DNA of 64,000 nucleotides from Alloboseaceae bacterium BT-24-1 (GTDB lineage Bacteria; Pseudomonadota; Alphaproteobacteria; Rhizobiales; Beijerinckiaceae), in contig JAOYTL010000012.1 in assembly GCA_025846845.1 (NCBI GenBank), positions 124,001-188,000 of the forward strand, in the 5' to 3' direction. Below are positions 8,310-17,267 of the stretch, in pieces. The position numbers and the translations under genes are program-made. The notes below the pieces were generated by a model that saw only the letters and a list, made by a program, of their open reading frames with translations, was not told the DNA's origin and did not search any database. Every line of letters begins with the position of its first letter. Position 1 is the stretch's first letter.

Positions 8310-10448
8310 ATGGCGCTATCGCCGGGCCGACGGTTCTTCGGAGCCGGCCTGACGCTCATTCTGGTGGCTGCCGGACCCTGCTCAGCGGGTCCTGACGGCT
8401 CGCATCCATTGCAGGAAGAGCGCCTGGCAAGTCTCAATACGAGCGTCGACACCGGCAATGCGAGTGTCGATGTCGGCGTGACCGCCTCGCTTCCGCCGCC
8501 GGCCGAGCCGCCCGCATCGCCTGTGCCACCGGCCGCGATCGCCCGGCCGGAGGAGCGCATCGATCTCGAACCGCTGAAGAAAGTGGTCGCGGCCTATCGC
8601 GCCGGCAAGCTCGAGGATGGCGACGCCGTCGCCCGGCGCATCGACGACAAGGCGGTGCGCGGCATGCTGGAATGGGTCGCGCTGCGCAGCCTGTCCAATG
8701 TCGTGAGCTTCGAGCGCATCGCCGAATTCCTCGACGCCTTCCCGAACTATCCCGGCACGACGCCGTTCCGCCGGCGGGCCGAAGCGGCGCTGGTCACCGA
8801 CCGGCGCGGCCCCGAGACCGTGCGCGCCTTCTTCCATGGCCGCGAGCCGATCAGCCCGGCCGGGCGCATCGCGCTGGCCCGCGCCCTCGCCGCCGAGGGC
8901 AAGAAGGACGAGGCGCTGGCGCTCGCCCGCCGGACCTGGCTCAAGGACCATCTCGGTGCCGGGCTAGAGAAGATCGTGCTCGACAATTTCGGCGACAAGC
9001 TCACCACCGCCGATCATCGCCTGCGGACCGAGCGCTACCTTTTCGCCGGGAAGAGCGAGGAAGCGCTGCGCAATGCCGCCCGCGTTTCGCAGGACTATGT
9101 CGCGCTGGCCAAGGTCAGGCTCGCCAGCGCCAAGGCCAAAGGGCCGATCGCGCAAAAGCAGATCGACGCCGTGCCTGCCGCCCTGAAGAAGGACATCTCC
9201 TTCGCCTTCCTGCAGGCGCAGCAGGCGCGCCGCTCCGGCAAGCCGGCCGATGCCGCCAAGGCGATCGCCGAGGTGCCGCGTGACCCGGCCTTGCTCGGCG
9301 ACGGCGACGGCTGGTGGGAAGAGCGCCGGCTGATCGCCCGCAAGCTGCTCGACGAGGGCGACGCCAAGGGCGCCTATGCGGTCGCCGCCGGCCACGGCGC
9401 CGAGGACAGCGCCGAGCGCATCGACGCCGAATGGCATGCCGGCTGGATCGCGCTCCGCTTCGAAAAGGATGCCGAGCGGGCGGCGAAGCATTTTGCCGAG
9501 GCCGCCAAGGTCGCGGAGACGCCGATCTCAGTGGCGCGCGCCACCTATTGGCAGGGCCGCGCCGCCGACGCGCTCGGCAAGATCGACGAGGCGAAGACCT
9601 TCTATGCCCGCGCCGCCGAGCACCCGATCGCCTATTACGGCCAGCTCGCCCGCGCCCGGCTCGGCCTCACCGAACTGCCGGTCCGGCGCACCATAGCAGC
9701 ACCGCTGGCGCATCTGCCCGGCTTCAAGGCGGCCAAGCTGCTCTATGCGATCGAGGCGCCCGATCTCGCCGGCCAGTTACTGATCGACCTGTCGCAGCGC
9801 CTGCACGATACCGCTGCGCTCGAAGCCATCGCCGACATCGCCCGCCAGCGCGGCGACGCCAAGACCCTGCTCACCATCGGCAAGATCGCGCTGCAGCGCG
9901 GCTTCCCGCTCGACGAGGCCGCCTTCCCGACCTTCGGCGTGCCGGACTTCCCGTCGGTGGGCGATCCGATGGAGCGAGCCATCGTCCATGCTATCGCCCG
10001 CCAGGAAAGCGCCTTCGACCCGGCCGCGGTCTCGCATGCCGGCGCGCTCGGGCTGATGCAGATGATGCCGGCGACGGCGCGCGAGACGGCGCGGCGGGCG
10101 CAGTTTCCCTTCGAGCTCGACCGGCTGACCAAGGACCCGCTCTATTCGGCGAAGATGGGCGCCGCCCATCTCAACGACCTGCTCGGCGACTGGCGCGGCT
10201 CCTATATCCTGACCTTCGCCGCCTATAATGCCGGCTCTGGCAATGTGAAGAAATGGATCGCCGCCTATGGCGATCCGCGCCTGCCCGAGGTCGATGCGGT
10301 CGACTGGGTCGAGCGCATCTCCTTCACCGAGACGCGCAACTATGTGCAGCGGGTGATGGAGAACCTGCAGGTCTACCGCCAGCGTCTCAACCAACGCACC
10401 GCCTACATGATCGACTACGATCTGAAACGCGGCGGCAAGCGCGACTGA
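8310..10448 (+). CDS. Soluble lytic murein transglycosylase
   Basis: Periplasmic enzyme cleaving the MurNAc-GlcNAc bond of peptidoglycan with formation of 1,6-anhydromuropeptides. A signal peptide occupies about the first 27 residues. A long helical-repeat U/L-type domain follows, and the C-terminal SLT domain (from about residue 545) carries the catalytic glutamate in ARQESAFDP, then GALGLMQMMPATA and FAAYNAGSGNV. I chose ATG 8310 because a GGGGG ribosome site is 9 bases upstream; ATG 8301 would leave no spacer. It is transcribed away from dapA. Confidence 0.95.
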   Translation: MALSPGRRFFGAGLTLILVAAGPCSAGPDGSHPLQEERLASLNTSVDTGNASVDVGVTASLPPPAEPPASPVPPAAIARPEERIDLEPLKKVVAAYRAGKLEDGDAVARRIDDKAVRGMLEWVALRSLSNVVSFERIAEFLDAFPNYPGTTPFRRRAEAALVTDRRGPETVRAFFHGREPISPAGRIALARALAAEGKKDEALALARRTWLKDHLGAGLEKIVLDNFGDKLTTADHRLRTERYLFAGKSEEALRNAARVSQDYVALAKVRLASAKAKGPIAQKQIDAVPAALKKDISFAFLQAQQARRSGKPADAAKAIAEVPRDPALLGDGDGWWEERRLIARKLLDEGDAKGAYAVAAGHGAEDSAERIDAEWHAGWIALRFEKDAERAAKHFAEAAKVAETPISVARATYWQGRAADALGKIDEAKTFYARAAEHPIAYYGQLARARLGLTELPVRRTIAAPLAHLPGFKAAKLLYAIEAPDLAGQLLIDLSQRLHDTAALEAIADIARQRGDAKTLLTIGKIALQRGFPLDEAAFPTFGVPDFPSVGDPMERAIVHAIARQESAFDPAAVSHAGALGLMQMMPATARETARRAQFPFELDRLTKDPLYSAKMGAAHLNDLLGDWRGSYILTFAAYNAGSGNVKKWIAAYGDPRLPEVDAVDWVERISFTETRNYVQRVMENLQVYRQRLNQRTAYMIDYDLKRGGKRD

Positions 10449-10462
10449 ACGCCGGCCCTCTC

Positions 10463-11371
10463 CTATTCCGCGATCAGCCTGGCATGCGCGCGCACCGGGA
10501 AGGTGCCCATGCCCTTGATCTTCGGCGGAACGGCGGAGAAGCGGAAGCCGGAAGCAGGCAGCTGCGAGAGCCCGGTCAGATGCTCAACGATCGGAATGTC
10601 GGCTCCGAGCAGGACGGAGTGGACCGGCCGCGTCCTGCCGCTGGTGTCGTCTATGTTGAGCGAGTCGATCCCGACCAATACGGCGCCCTGGTCACGCAGG
10701 TAGAGAGCCGCCTTCTCGGTCAGGAAAGGATGTCCTTCGAAATAGGCGTCCGTGCCCCAGTGCCGGTCCCAACCGGTGTGGACGAGCACGGCATGTCCGC
10801 TGCACGCGACCGGGACGAAATGGTGCCAGTCGATCGCCCGCTCCGCCGCGCCTTCCACCCGGACCACGACAGCCGGCAGGTCCGCGACGCGCCGCAGCTG
10901 CAACCCTGCCAGATCGTGGCCCGTGGCATAGCGATGAAAGGGCATGTCGATATAGGTGCCGGTATTGGCGACCATGTCGATGCGGCCGATCTGGAACTCG
11001 GTTCCCTCGGCATAGATCTCGCGCGAGCTGGTCCGGGAAAGATGGTCGCAGATCAGCGGCGCGGGCAGGCCCTTATAGGTGATCATCCCCGATTCGATCG
11101 TATGGCTGAGATCGACGAAAAGCCCGTCGAGCCCCTGCACCACCGCATCCTGCGACGGCGCCGCCCGCTTGTGGCGCTCCGCGATGACCAACTTGTTGAG
11201 GATGCGGACCTCGCCGACCATCAGCAGGCGCAGGTCCCGGATGATGTAAGCAGCAAGCTCGTCGTCGGCGATGTCGTCGCCGTCGATGTCGAGACGAAAA
11301 TCCTGCCCCTGGATGCCTCCGCCATTGGAGAAGACCACCTCGAAATCGAAGCAGACCCGCTTGTCCGTCAT
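10463..11371 (-). CDS. Cyclase family protein (kynurenine formamidase-like)
   Basis: Metal-dependent hydrolase-fold protein of about 302 residues. The motif NTGTYIDMPFH matches the HxGTHxDxPxH zinc motif of this family, with Asn and Tyr in place of two histidines. SHTIESGM near the middle and IGIDSLNIDD near the C-terminus are also characteristic. Members include arylformamidase, but relatives of this length have no fixed substrate. The start is placed at MTDKR (11371); an open extension to 11416 lacks a ribosome site. The N-terminal 75 residues before the cyclase core are longer than in KynB. Confidence 0.85.
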   Translation of the reverse strand: MTDKRVCFDFEVVFSNGGGIQGQDFRLDIDGDDIADDELAAYIIRDLRLLMVGEVRILNKLVIAERHKRAAPSQDAVVQGLDGLFVDLSHTIESGMITYKGLPAPLICDHLSRTSSREIYAEGTEFQIGRIDMVANTGTYIDMPFHRYATGHDLAGLQLRRVADLPAVVVRVEGAAERAIDWHHFVPVACSGHAVLVHTGWDRHWGTDAYFEGHPFLTEKAALYLRDQGAVLVGIDSLNIDDTSGRTRPVHSVLLGADIPIVEHLTGLSQLPASGFRFSAVPPKIKGMGTFPVRAHARLIAE

Positions 11372-11560
11372 GTCGCCGCTCGCCGCTGATCGTGATGCAC
11401 CGCCAACCCAGCACATGCCGTGACGGCATTGTCCATGCGGGCTTCTGCAAGGCTCGCTATGCAGGCCGGCTAGTCACGGGGCTGGCGTCGCGACGGCTTT
11501 CGTGTCGGTTGCGGCCATGGTTAGGTGCGCCGTACCCGCCTTCGTCCCTCGAGTCCCCGC

Positions 11561-12448
11561 ATGAATTCCGATACCGGCTTCCGCTCCCTGTTCATCAGCG
11601 CCCGCGACGGGCTGAAGCTGCATGTGCGTGAATACGGGCCGCAAGCCGCTTCCCTGCTGCCGGTCGTCTGCTTGGCCGGCCTAGCCCGCACCTCGGCCGA
11701 TTTCCACGAACTCGCAATGGCACTCTCGGAGGACGGGCCGCGTCGGGTGCTGGCGCTCGATTATCGCGGGCGCGGCCGCTCCGATTACGCCAAGGACTGG
11801 CACGACTACGATATCCGTATCGAGCTCGACGATCTCATGCAGATGCTTGCGGCAACCGGCGTCGAGGAGGCCGTCTTCGTCGGCACCTCGCGCGGCGGGC
11901 TTTTGACCATGGCGCTGGGAGCGGCGCGACCTGCGGCGATCCGCGGCGTGGTGCTCAACGATGTCGGACCGGTGATCGATGCGCGCGGGCTGCTGCGTAT
12001 CCGCGGCTATGTCGGCAAGCTGCCGACGCCGCGCAGCTTCGCCGAGGGCGCCGAGATCCTGAAGCGGCTGTCGGACCAGCAATTCCCGCTCTTCGGCGAG
12101 GCTGAATGGGAGATCATGGCCCGCCGGACCTGGACGGAGCGCAACGGCGCGCTGGTCCCGGACTACGACCCGCGGCTGTTGAAGACGCTGGAAGAGCTCG
12201 ATCTCGAAGCGCCGCTGCCCGAGCTCTGGCCCTATTTCGCCGCGCTGAACCATGTCCCGGTGCTGGCGATCCGCGGCGAGAACTCCGATCTCTTGGCGGA
12301 GAAGACGCTGGCGGAAATGGGCACGCGCCATCCGCGCTGCGAGACCTTCACCGCGCCGGGCCAGGGCCATGCCCCCCTGCTCGGCAGCAAGGACATGGTC
12401 CGCCGCATCGGCCGGCTGATCGCGAAGGCCGAGAAGCAGGCGGCCTGA
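11561..12448 (+). CDS. Alpha/beta hydrolase
   Basis: A 295-residue alpha/beta hydrolase with an intact triad: nucleophile Ser in FVGTSRGG, acid in RGENSDLL and His in GQGHAPLL. The oxyanion region is VVCLAGLART, and LDYRGRGRSD matches the usual strand-4 motif. Esterase, lactonase or haloperoxidase-like activity is possible; no substrate is evident. The ATG at 11561 (MNSDTGF) was preferred over a longer frame with no ribosome site. It converges with ogt. Confidence 0.9.
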   Translation: MNSDTGFRSLFISARDGLKLHVREYGPQAASLLPVVCLAGLARTSADFHELAMALSEDGPRRVLALDYRGRGRSDYAKDWHDYDIRIELDDLMQMLAATGVEEAVFVGTSRGGLLTMALGAARPAAIRGVVLNDVGPVIDARGLLRIRGYVGKLPTPRSFAEGAEILKRLSDQQFPLFGEAEWEIMARRTWTERNGALVPDYDPRLLKTLEELDLEAPLPELWPYFAALNHVPVLAIRGENSDLLAEKTLAEMGTRHPRCETFTAPGQGHAPLLGSKDMVRRIGRLIAKAEKQAA

Positions 12449-12459
12449 GCAAGCGCTCT

Positions 12460-13023
12460 TTAGCGCTGCCTTGCCTGCAGCGGCAGGGCGTCGAACAGCG
12501 ACGGCTCGGCGCTGGTCCGCGCCCTCTCGATCGTCAGGATCTTCAGCTTGGTCTCGACGCCGCCATCGGCCGAGAAGCCGCCGGTCTTGCCGCCGGCGGC
12601 GAGCACGCGATGGCAGGGCACGATGATCGGAATCGGGTTCTGGCCGAGCGCCACGCCGACGGCACGCGCCGCGCCGGGCTCGCCGATCCGCGCCGCGACC
12701 TCGCCATAGGTCAGCGTCTCGCCCGGCGGGATCGCCAGCGCCACCGCATAGACGCGCCGGTTGAACTCCGGCGTCGCCGAAAGATCAATCGGCAGATGCG
12801 CGAGATCACGCCGTTCGCCGGCGAGCAAGGCAACGACGTCGTCGATCGCCTGCCGAACGAAAGCGGGCGGCTCGGCCTTGGCCGCCTCGGGAAAGCGCTT
12901 TGCCAGCCGCCGCCGGGCCGCGTCCTCGTCGCGCTCGGGCAATTGCGCCGCGATGATGCGATCGCCCTGCCAGACCAGAGCGCAGGAACCGATCGCGGTG
13001 GTGAAGAGACAGATGTTCTGCAT
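12460..13023 (-). CDS. ogt: Methylated-DNA--protein-cysteine methyltransferase
   Basis: Suicide repair protein that transfers methyl groups from O6-methylguanine to its own cysteine. The active site IIVPCHRV has Cys137 within PCHR, preceded by the helix-turn-helix region TYGEVAARIG and followed by KTGGFSADGG. The ATG at 13023 gives 187 residues, the usual Ogt size; there is no Ada-type N-terminal domain. It lies 58 bases downstream of msrP on the same strand. Confidence 0.95.
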   Translation of the reverse strand: MQNICLFTTAIGSCALVWQGDRIIAAQLPERDEDAARRRLAKRFPEAAKAEPPAFVRQAIDDVVALLAGERRDLAHLPIDLSATPEFNRRVYAVALAIPPGETLTYGEVAARIGEPGAARAVGVALGQNPIPIIVPCHRVLAAGGKTGGFSADGGVETKLKILTIERARTSAEPSLFDALPLQARQR

Positions 13024-13081
13024 GGGTCGGAGGCTAGCGCAGATGCCGCCCGTGCGGCACCCGCTTTCTGCCAGCGGGCGG

Positions 13082-14038
13082 TCAAGCCCAGAGCCGTTCC
13101 TTCTCCAGCCCCTTGTAGAGATCCGCCACCTGCTCGGCATAGCCGTTGAACAGCAGCGTCGGCTTGCGGTCGCGCGAGCCCAGCACCTGCTCGCTCGCCT
13201 GGCTCCAGCGCGGATGCGAGACCTCCGGGTTCACATTGGCCCAGAAGCCGTATTCGGAGGCCTGCAACCCCTCCCAGAAGGTTTTCGGCCGCTCGGCGAC
13301 GAAGCTGATCTTGCTGATCGATTTGACCGATTTGAAGCCGTATTTCCATGGCGTGATCAGCCGGAACGGAGCGCCGTGCTGGGTCGGGATCGGCTTGCCG
13401 TAGATGCCAGTCACCATCAGCGTCATCTCGTTGGTCGCTTCGGCGATCGTCAGACCCTCGGTATAGGGCCAGGGATACCAGCGCTGCGACTGGCCCGGCG
13501 CCACCTTCGGGTTCATGAAGGTCTGCATCTGGACGTATTTCGCCCCCGACAGGGGCTTGGCCAGCGCGACGAGGCTCTTCAGCGTGAAGCCGGTCCACGG
13601 CACCGCCATCGACCAGGCCTCGACGCAGCGGAAGCGATAGAGTCGCTCCTCCAGCGTGACCTTCCGGATCAGCTCGTCGATGCCGATCTCGAACGGCTTC
13701 TCGACCAGCCCATCGATCGTGATCGACCAGGGCCGGGTGACCAGCCGCTTCGATGCGGCGGCCACCTCCTTCGAGGTGCCGAACTCGTAGAAATTATTGT
13801 AGTTCGCCGCCAGCTCCTCGTCGGTCACCGGCCGGTCGAGCGTGTAGGCCGCGTTGCGCTTGGCCGGGTAGAGGTCGAGCGTCGGATCGGCCCCTTGTGC
13901 CATCGCGGCTTGTGGCAAGGCAGTGCCGGCGATCAGACCGGCTCCGCCGGCGAGCCATTGCCGCCTGTTCAGGAAGACGGCCTCGGATGTCGCCTGGCTC
14001 TCGGGAATTTCCCAGCCGGCGCGGCGCTTGATCAGCAT
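13082..14038 (-). CDS. msrP: Protein-methionine-sulfoxide reductase, catalytic subunit
   Basis: Periplasmic molybdopterin enzyme that repairs oxidised methionines in envelope proteins. A Tat signal is visible (NRRQWLAGGAGLI, about residues 24-36). The molybdenum ligand is Cys138 in RFRCVEAWSM. The rest aligns with the sulfite-oxidase fold, including PLSGAKYVQ and TPWKYGFKS. The start is MLIKRR at 14038; a second ATG at 14047 has its purine-rich site too close. The membrane partner msrQ is not adjacent, which is unusual. Confidence 0.95.
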   Translation of the reverse strand: MLIKRRAGWEIPESQATSEAVFLNRRQWLAGGAGLIAGTALPQAAMAQGADPTLDLYPAKRNAAYTLDRPVTDEELAANYNNFYEFGTSKEVAAASKRLVTRPWSITIDGLVEKPFEIGIDELIRKVTLEERLYRFRCVEAWSMAVPWTGFTLKSLVALAKPLSGAKYVQMQTFMNPKVAPGQSQRWYPWPYTEGLTIAEATNEMTLMVTGIYGKPIPTQHGAPFRLITPWKYGFKSVKSISKISFVAERPKTFWEGLQASEYGFWANVNPEVSHPRWSQASEQVLGSRDRKPTLLFNGYAEQVADLYKGLEKERLWA

Positions 14039-14155
14039 GACGGACATACTCCGTTGCAACGGAGCAGGTTTAGTCGATGCGGCACCAGTTCACCAAGTCA
14101 CGAGCAGGAGAGCAGCTCTCCTGCTCGCTTGGAAATCGTGGCAGACCGGCCTTGC

Positions 14156-14698
14156 TCAAGCTGATTGATCGGCGAAGCGCTTGGCGTAGTCCGCCTCCAG
14201 CATTTCGATCCGCGACCAGAAGCCGCGCGGCGGATCGCCGGCGAGCTTGTCCTCGAGAATGCCGAGATGGGCGTGCCAGCCGCCGGAGACGTCGGTCATC
14301 TCGGCCTTGTTGGCGAGTTTGCGATGCGTCAGCACCAGCTTGACCCTGTCGCCCTCGGGCGTGAGCTCGAAGGTCACCTCGGAGGTGGCGCTCCCTTCGC
14401 CCGGCCAGGTCATCGCCAGCGCCGTCATCGGCTCGTAGCGCGTCACGGTTCCCTTGGAGGGCCAGCCATTGTCGTTCATCTCGCGATAGCGCTCGGGCGG
14501 CCGCTCGCTGGTGATCTGCGAATGCTTGAACAGGAGATCGACCGTGCCGCCGACGCGTGGCTCGAGCTGGCCGGAGGCCAGCCAGGTGCCGCGCTTGTCG
14601 GATTCGGTGAGATAGGACCAGACCCGTTCGACCGGGCCGGGCAGAAGGCGTTCGAAGCGAACAGCGCCGCTTTCCAGAACCACACCATACTCGTTCAT
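14156..14698 (-). CDS. SRPBCC (AHSA1-type) ligand-binding protein
   Basis: A 180-residue START/Bet v1-fold protein of the activator-of-Hsp90-like group. The N-terminal FERLLPGPVERVWSYLTE is the typical helix-grip start, and VTFELTPEGDRVKLVLTHRKL is the long C-terminal strand pair before the last helix. I chose ATG 14698 because AAGGAGAG lies 5 bases upstream. It follows an ArsR-type regulator on the same strand, a pairing common in alphaproteobacteria and usually autoregulated. The ligand is unknown. Confidence 0.88.
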   Translation of the reverse strand: MNEYGVVLESGAVRFERLLPGPVERVWSYLTESDKRGTWLASGQLEPRVGGTVDLLFKHSQITSERPPERYREMNDNGWPSKGTVTRYEPMTALAMTWPGEGSATSEVTFELTPEGDRVKLVLTHRKLANKAEMTDVSGGWHAHLGILEDKLAGDPPRGFWSRIEMLEADYAKRFADQSA

Positions 14699-14771
14699 CA
14701 CGTCTCTCCTTAGATCACGCCGCATTTGGTGGTCCCACCAAATGCGGAGAACGTGATCGATTCCAAAAGTT

Positions 14772-14822
14772 TAGAGCATGCTTCAAGCGAAAACCGGTTC
14801 CCACTTTTCGCAGCATGCTCTA
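14772..14822. repeat. Palindromic intergenic repeat with 11-bp terminal inverted repeats
   Basis: TAGAGCATGCT (14772-14782) and AGCATGCTCTA (14812-14822) are perfect inverted repeats around a 29-bp centre that includes AAACCGGTT. The last three bases, CTA, are the stop codon of the arsR gene read on the minus strand. A decayed relative lies at 2115-2147. Confidence 0.8.
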
Positions 14823-15128
14823 TGCGTCGTCGGGTTTTGAGAGTTCTCGTTCCAGGCGGTCGAGCCCACCATTCCAGAAGCTGCGGACCTGCTTGACCCA
14901 GGCCTCGAAGGCATCGAGGCCTTCCGGATCGAGCCGGTAGATGCGCCGCTGGCCACTGACCTCGACGCTCACCAGCCCCGCCTCCTTCAGCACCTTGAGA
15001 TGCTGCGAGATCGCAGGCGCGCTCATGCCGAACTGCGCCGTGATCTCGCCCGCCGCCATGGTGCGCTGGCCCAGCATCTCGACGATGCGGCGGCGGGTCG
15101 GGTCGGCAAGGGCGGTGAAACGATCCAT
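14820..15128 (-). CDS. ArsR/SmtB-family transcriptional regulator
   Basis: A 102-residue winged-helix repressor. ALADPTRRRIVEML and MSAPAISQHLKVLKEAGLV are the classic ArsR helix-turn-helix, followed by the wing SGQRRIYRLDPEGL. No cysteine metal-binding motif is present, so metal sensing is unlikely. It is transcribed toward the SRPBCC gene and probably controls it. Its TAG stop is supplied by the end of the palindromic repeat at 14772-14822. Confidence 0.93.
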   Translation of the reverse strand: MDRFTALADPTRRRIVEMLGQRTMAAGEITAQFGMSAPAISQHLKVLKEAGLVSVEVSGQRRIYRLDPEGLDAFEAWVKQVRSFWNGGLDRLERELSKPDDA

Positions 15129-15273
15129 GCCTTTTATTTAGATATTCACTTAATTAAGTCAACGCTAAAATTAAAGACCACAGATGTATGCCCTCCCCCT
15201 TGCGTGTGCCGGGCTTGCCCTTGCGCGCACGACGGGTCATGAGAAGCGCCCTTCCCGCCGCATTCGCCAGGTC

Positions 15274-16182
15274 ATGCCCTCCCGAAACGCCACCCTCGCC
15301 GGCATCCTGATGATGCTGCTCGGCATCCTCCTGTTCTCGCTCAACGACGTGATGGGGAAATGGCTGGTCGCGACCTATACGGTCGGCCAGATCCTGCTGC
15401 TGCGCTCCGCCGCCGGCCTTCTGGCGATCATTCCCTTCGTGGTGAAGCAGGGTCTCAGCCGCACGCTGCGGCCCGAGCGGCCGGGCTTGCAGCTGCTGCG
15501 CGTCACGCTCGGCTCCTGCGAGGTCGCGCTGTTCTACTGGGCGGTGTCCTATCTGCCGCTCGCCGACACGATGACGCTCTGGCTGGCAGCACCGGTCTGG
15601 GCAGTGGTGCTGGCGGCCCTGCTGCTCGGCGAGCGTGTCGATGCCGGGCGCTGGCTCGCCGTGGTCGCCGGCTTCGTCGGTGTGGCGATCGCTCTCAATC
15701 CGTCGAGTGAGAGCCTGTCCCTGCCGGCGATCATCGCGCTGGTCGGCAGCTTCTCCTTCGCCGCGATGATGATCATCGGCAGGCAATTGCGTGGCACGCC
15801 CGACGTGACACTGGTCTTCTGGCAGACATTCGGCGCGCTGGTGATGGGCTTGCTGCTGCTGCCCTTCGGCTGGGTGACGCCGAGCGTCGCCGATATCGGC
15901 CTGCTCGGCCTGCTCGGCATCGTCGCCATGGTCGCGCATCTCTGCGTGACCCGCTCGCTCAAGCTGGCGGAAGCCTCGGTCGTCGTGCCCTATCAGTACA
16001 CGCTGATCGTCTGGGCGCTGGTCTTCGGCTGGTTCGTCTTCGGCGATTGGCCCAAGCCTGCCATGCTGCTCGGTTCCGCCCTGATCATCGCCGCCGGGCT
16101 CGCCTTGCTCGTGCTCGAAAGGCGCGCGGGCAACTCTGCCTCTGAGAACGCCAAGGAGCGTGTTACCGTCGAGCAGAACTGA
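15274..16182 (+). CDS. EamA/DMT-family transporter
   Basis: Inner-membrane carrier of about 302 residues with ten expected transmembrane helices in two EamA repeats (about residues 5-140 and 150-285). LFSLNDVMGKWLV and the second-repeat end VPYQYTLIVWALVFGWF are typical. Substrates of such carriers range from amino acids to drugs and nucleosides; none can be assigned. The ATG at 15274 places the first helix right after a short N-terminus. A longer frame from 15184 adds an Arg-rich stretch without homology. Confidence 0.9.
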   Translation: MPSRNATLAGILMMLLGILLFSLNDVMGKWLVATYTVGQILLLRSAAGLLAIIPFVVKQGLSRTLRPERPGLQLLRVTLGSCEVALFYWAVSYLPLADTMTLWLAAPVWAVVLAALLLGERVDAGRWLAVVAGFVGVAIALNPSSESLSLPAIIALVGSFSFAAMMIIGRQLRGTPDVTLVFWQTFGALVMGLLLLPFGWVTPSVADIGLLGLLGIVAMVAHLCVTRSLKLAEASVVVPYQYTLIVWALVFGWFVFGDWPKPAMLLGSALIIAAGLALLVLERRAGNSASENAKERVTVEQN

Positions 16183-16194
16183 CGCGGAGGAGCG

Positions 16195-16749
16195 ATGGCC
16201 GAGGCTGCGAAACCGCCCGATTTCTGGAGTTGGCTCGGCGCCGCGATTTCCCTCGTCCTCGGCCTCTGGCTGCTCATCGCCGGCTTGCGCACATTGCCGC
16301 TGGCGCGCGGCGATCTCCTGGTCGCCGACCGTGTCGGCCCGATCAGCTACAGCACGCCGCTGATGCGGGTGAGCAAGGGGCGCAGCGGCTCTGCGACCTA
16401 TCGCACACAGGACCTGTGGCTCACCGCGATCAGCGACAACCGGCAGATCAACTACCAGCGGCTCTATCGGCCAGCTCGTGGCCTCTGGGTCGATGGCATC
16501 GACCGGCTGGATTCCGGCCAAGAGGTGCGCTTCCTCGTCGATCCGCATCGCCAGCTGGTCTACGAGGCGACCTCGCGCGGCAAGACCTTCCTATCCTATG
16601 ACGCCACGGCCGAGACGCTGACCAGCGGCGCATATCGCTCGCTGCTGTTCGGCTTTGCGCTGCTCGGCAGCGTCGCCTGGCACCTTTGGCCACTGGCCCT
16701 ACGCTACTGGCGCGAGCGGCAGGGAGCCGGCGAAGCCCATGGCGGCTGA
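16195..16749 (+). CDS. Membrane protein, DUF3592-like (first of a tandem pair)
   Basis: A 184-residue protein with two transmembrane helices (about residues 12-34 and 147-168) flanking an extracytoplasmic domain rich in beta strands. The domain includes TYRTQDLWLTA and EVRFLVDPHRQLVYEATS. The layout and the FLVDP...QLVYEAT motif recur in the next gene, so the two are paralogues. GGAGG precedes the ATG. It is 12 bases after the transporter gene. Function unknown; the DUF3592 assignment is from fold layout only. Confidence 0.75.
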   Translation: MAEAAKPPDFWSWLGAAISLVLGLWLLIAGLRTLPLARGDLLVADRVGPISYSTPLMRVSKGRSGSATYRTQDLWLTAISDNRQINYQRLYRPARGLWVDGIDRLDSGQEVRFLVDPHRQLVYEATSRGKTFLSYDATAETLTSGAYRSLLFGFALLGSVAWHLWPLALRYWRERQGAGEAHGG

Positions 16750-17248
16750 GAAGGCGGAAACCGGACCGCTCTGGTGGACCGGTGTTGCCGTCATCGGCCT
16801 CGTCTTCCTCGCCCTTGGCTATGGCGCTCTCCCGGTCGGCCGCGACAGCCTCGTTACCGTTGAGATCGAGGCGCCGCTGCCAGTCCGCCGCGTCCTCGTC
16901 GAGGGCAGCGGCAGGAACCCCGACAACTACTTCACCCAGCGCCTCAAGGTCGCCTTGCCCGGCAACGACAGCGCGGAGGTCTCGCCGGTTCGCAAGCTTC
17001 TGATCCCGGAGATCGAGGATCTGAAGCGCGGCACTGTACGCTTCCTGATCGACCCGCTCTCGCGCCAGATCTACGAGGCCTCGCTCGATGGCCGCGTGCT
17101 CCTCTCCTATATCCGCTCGGCCGGGACCCGGCGCCGCAATGCGTTCATCGCGATGCTGGTCGGGCTGTTCTGCGTCGGGGTCGGGGCTCTGGGGCTGGCG
17201 CCGGTGGCGCGGACGGGCGAAAAGACTCCTGCCCGGCCCGAGAGCTGA
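16739..17248 (+). CDS. Membrane protein, paralogue of the preceding gene
   Basis: A 169-residue protein overlapping the previous gene by 11 bases. It has the same plan: N-terminal helix (about residues 11-30), extracytoplasmic domain with FLIDPLSRQIYEASLDGRVLLSY, and a C-terminal helix (about 133-155). RFLIDP and IYEAS match RFLVDP and VYEAT of its neighbour. The tight overlap suggests equimolar production and perhaps a heterodimer. No function is known to me. Confidence 0.75.
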   Translation: MAAEKAETGPLWWTGVAVIGLVFLALGYGALPVGRDSLVTVEIEAPLPVRRVLVEGSGRNPDNYFTQRLKVALPGNDSAEVSPVRKLLIPEIEDLKRGTVRFLIDPLSRQIYEASLDGRVLLSYIRSAGTRRRNAFIAMLVGLFCVGVGALGLAPVARTGEKTPARPES

Positions 17249-17267
17249 ACGGGCGCAGGGGAGGACC

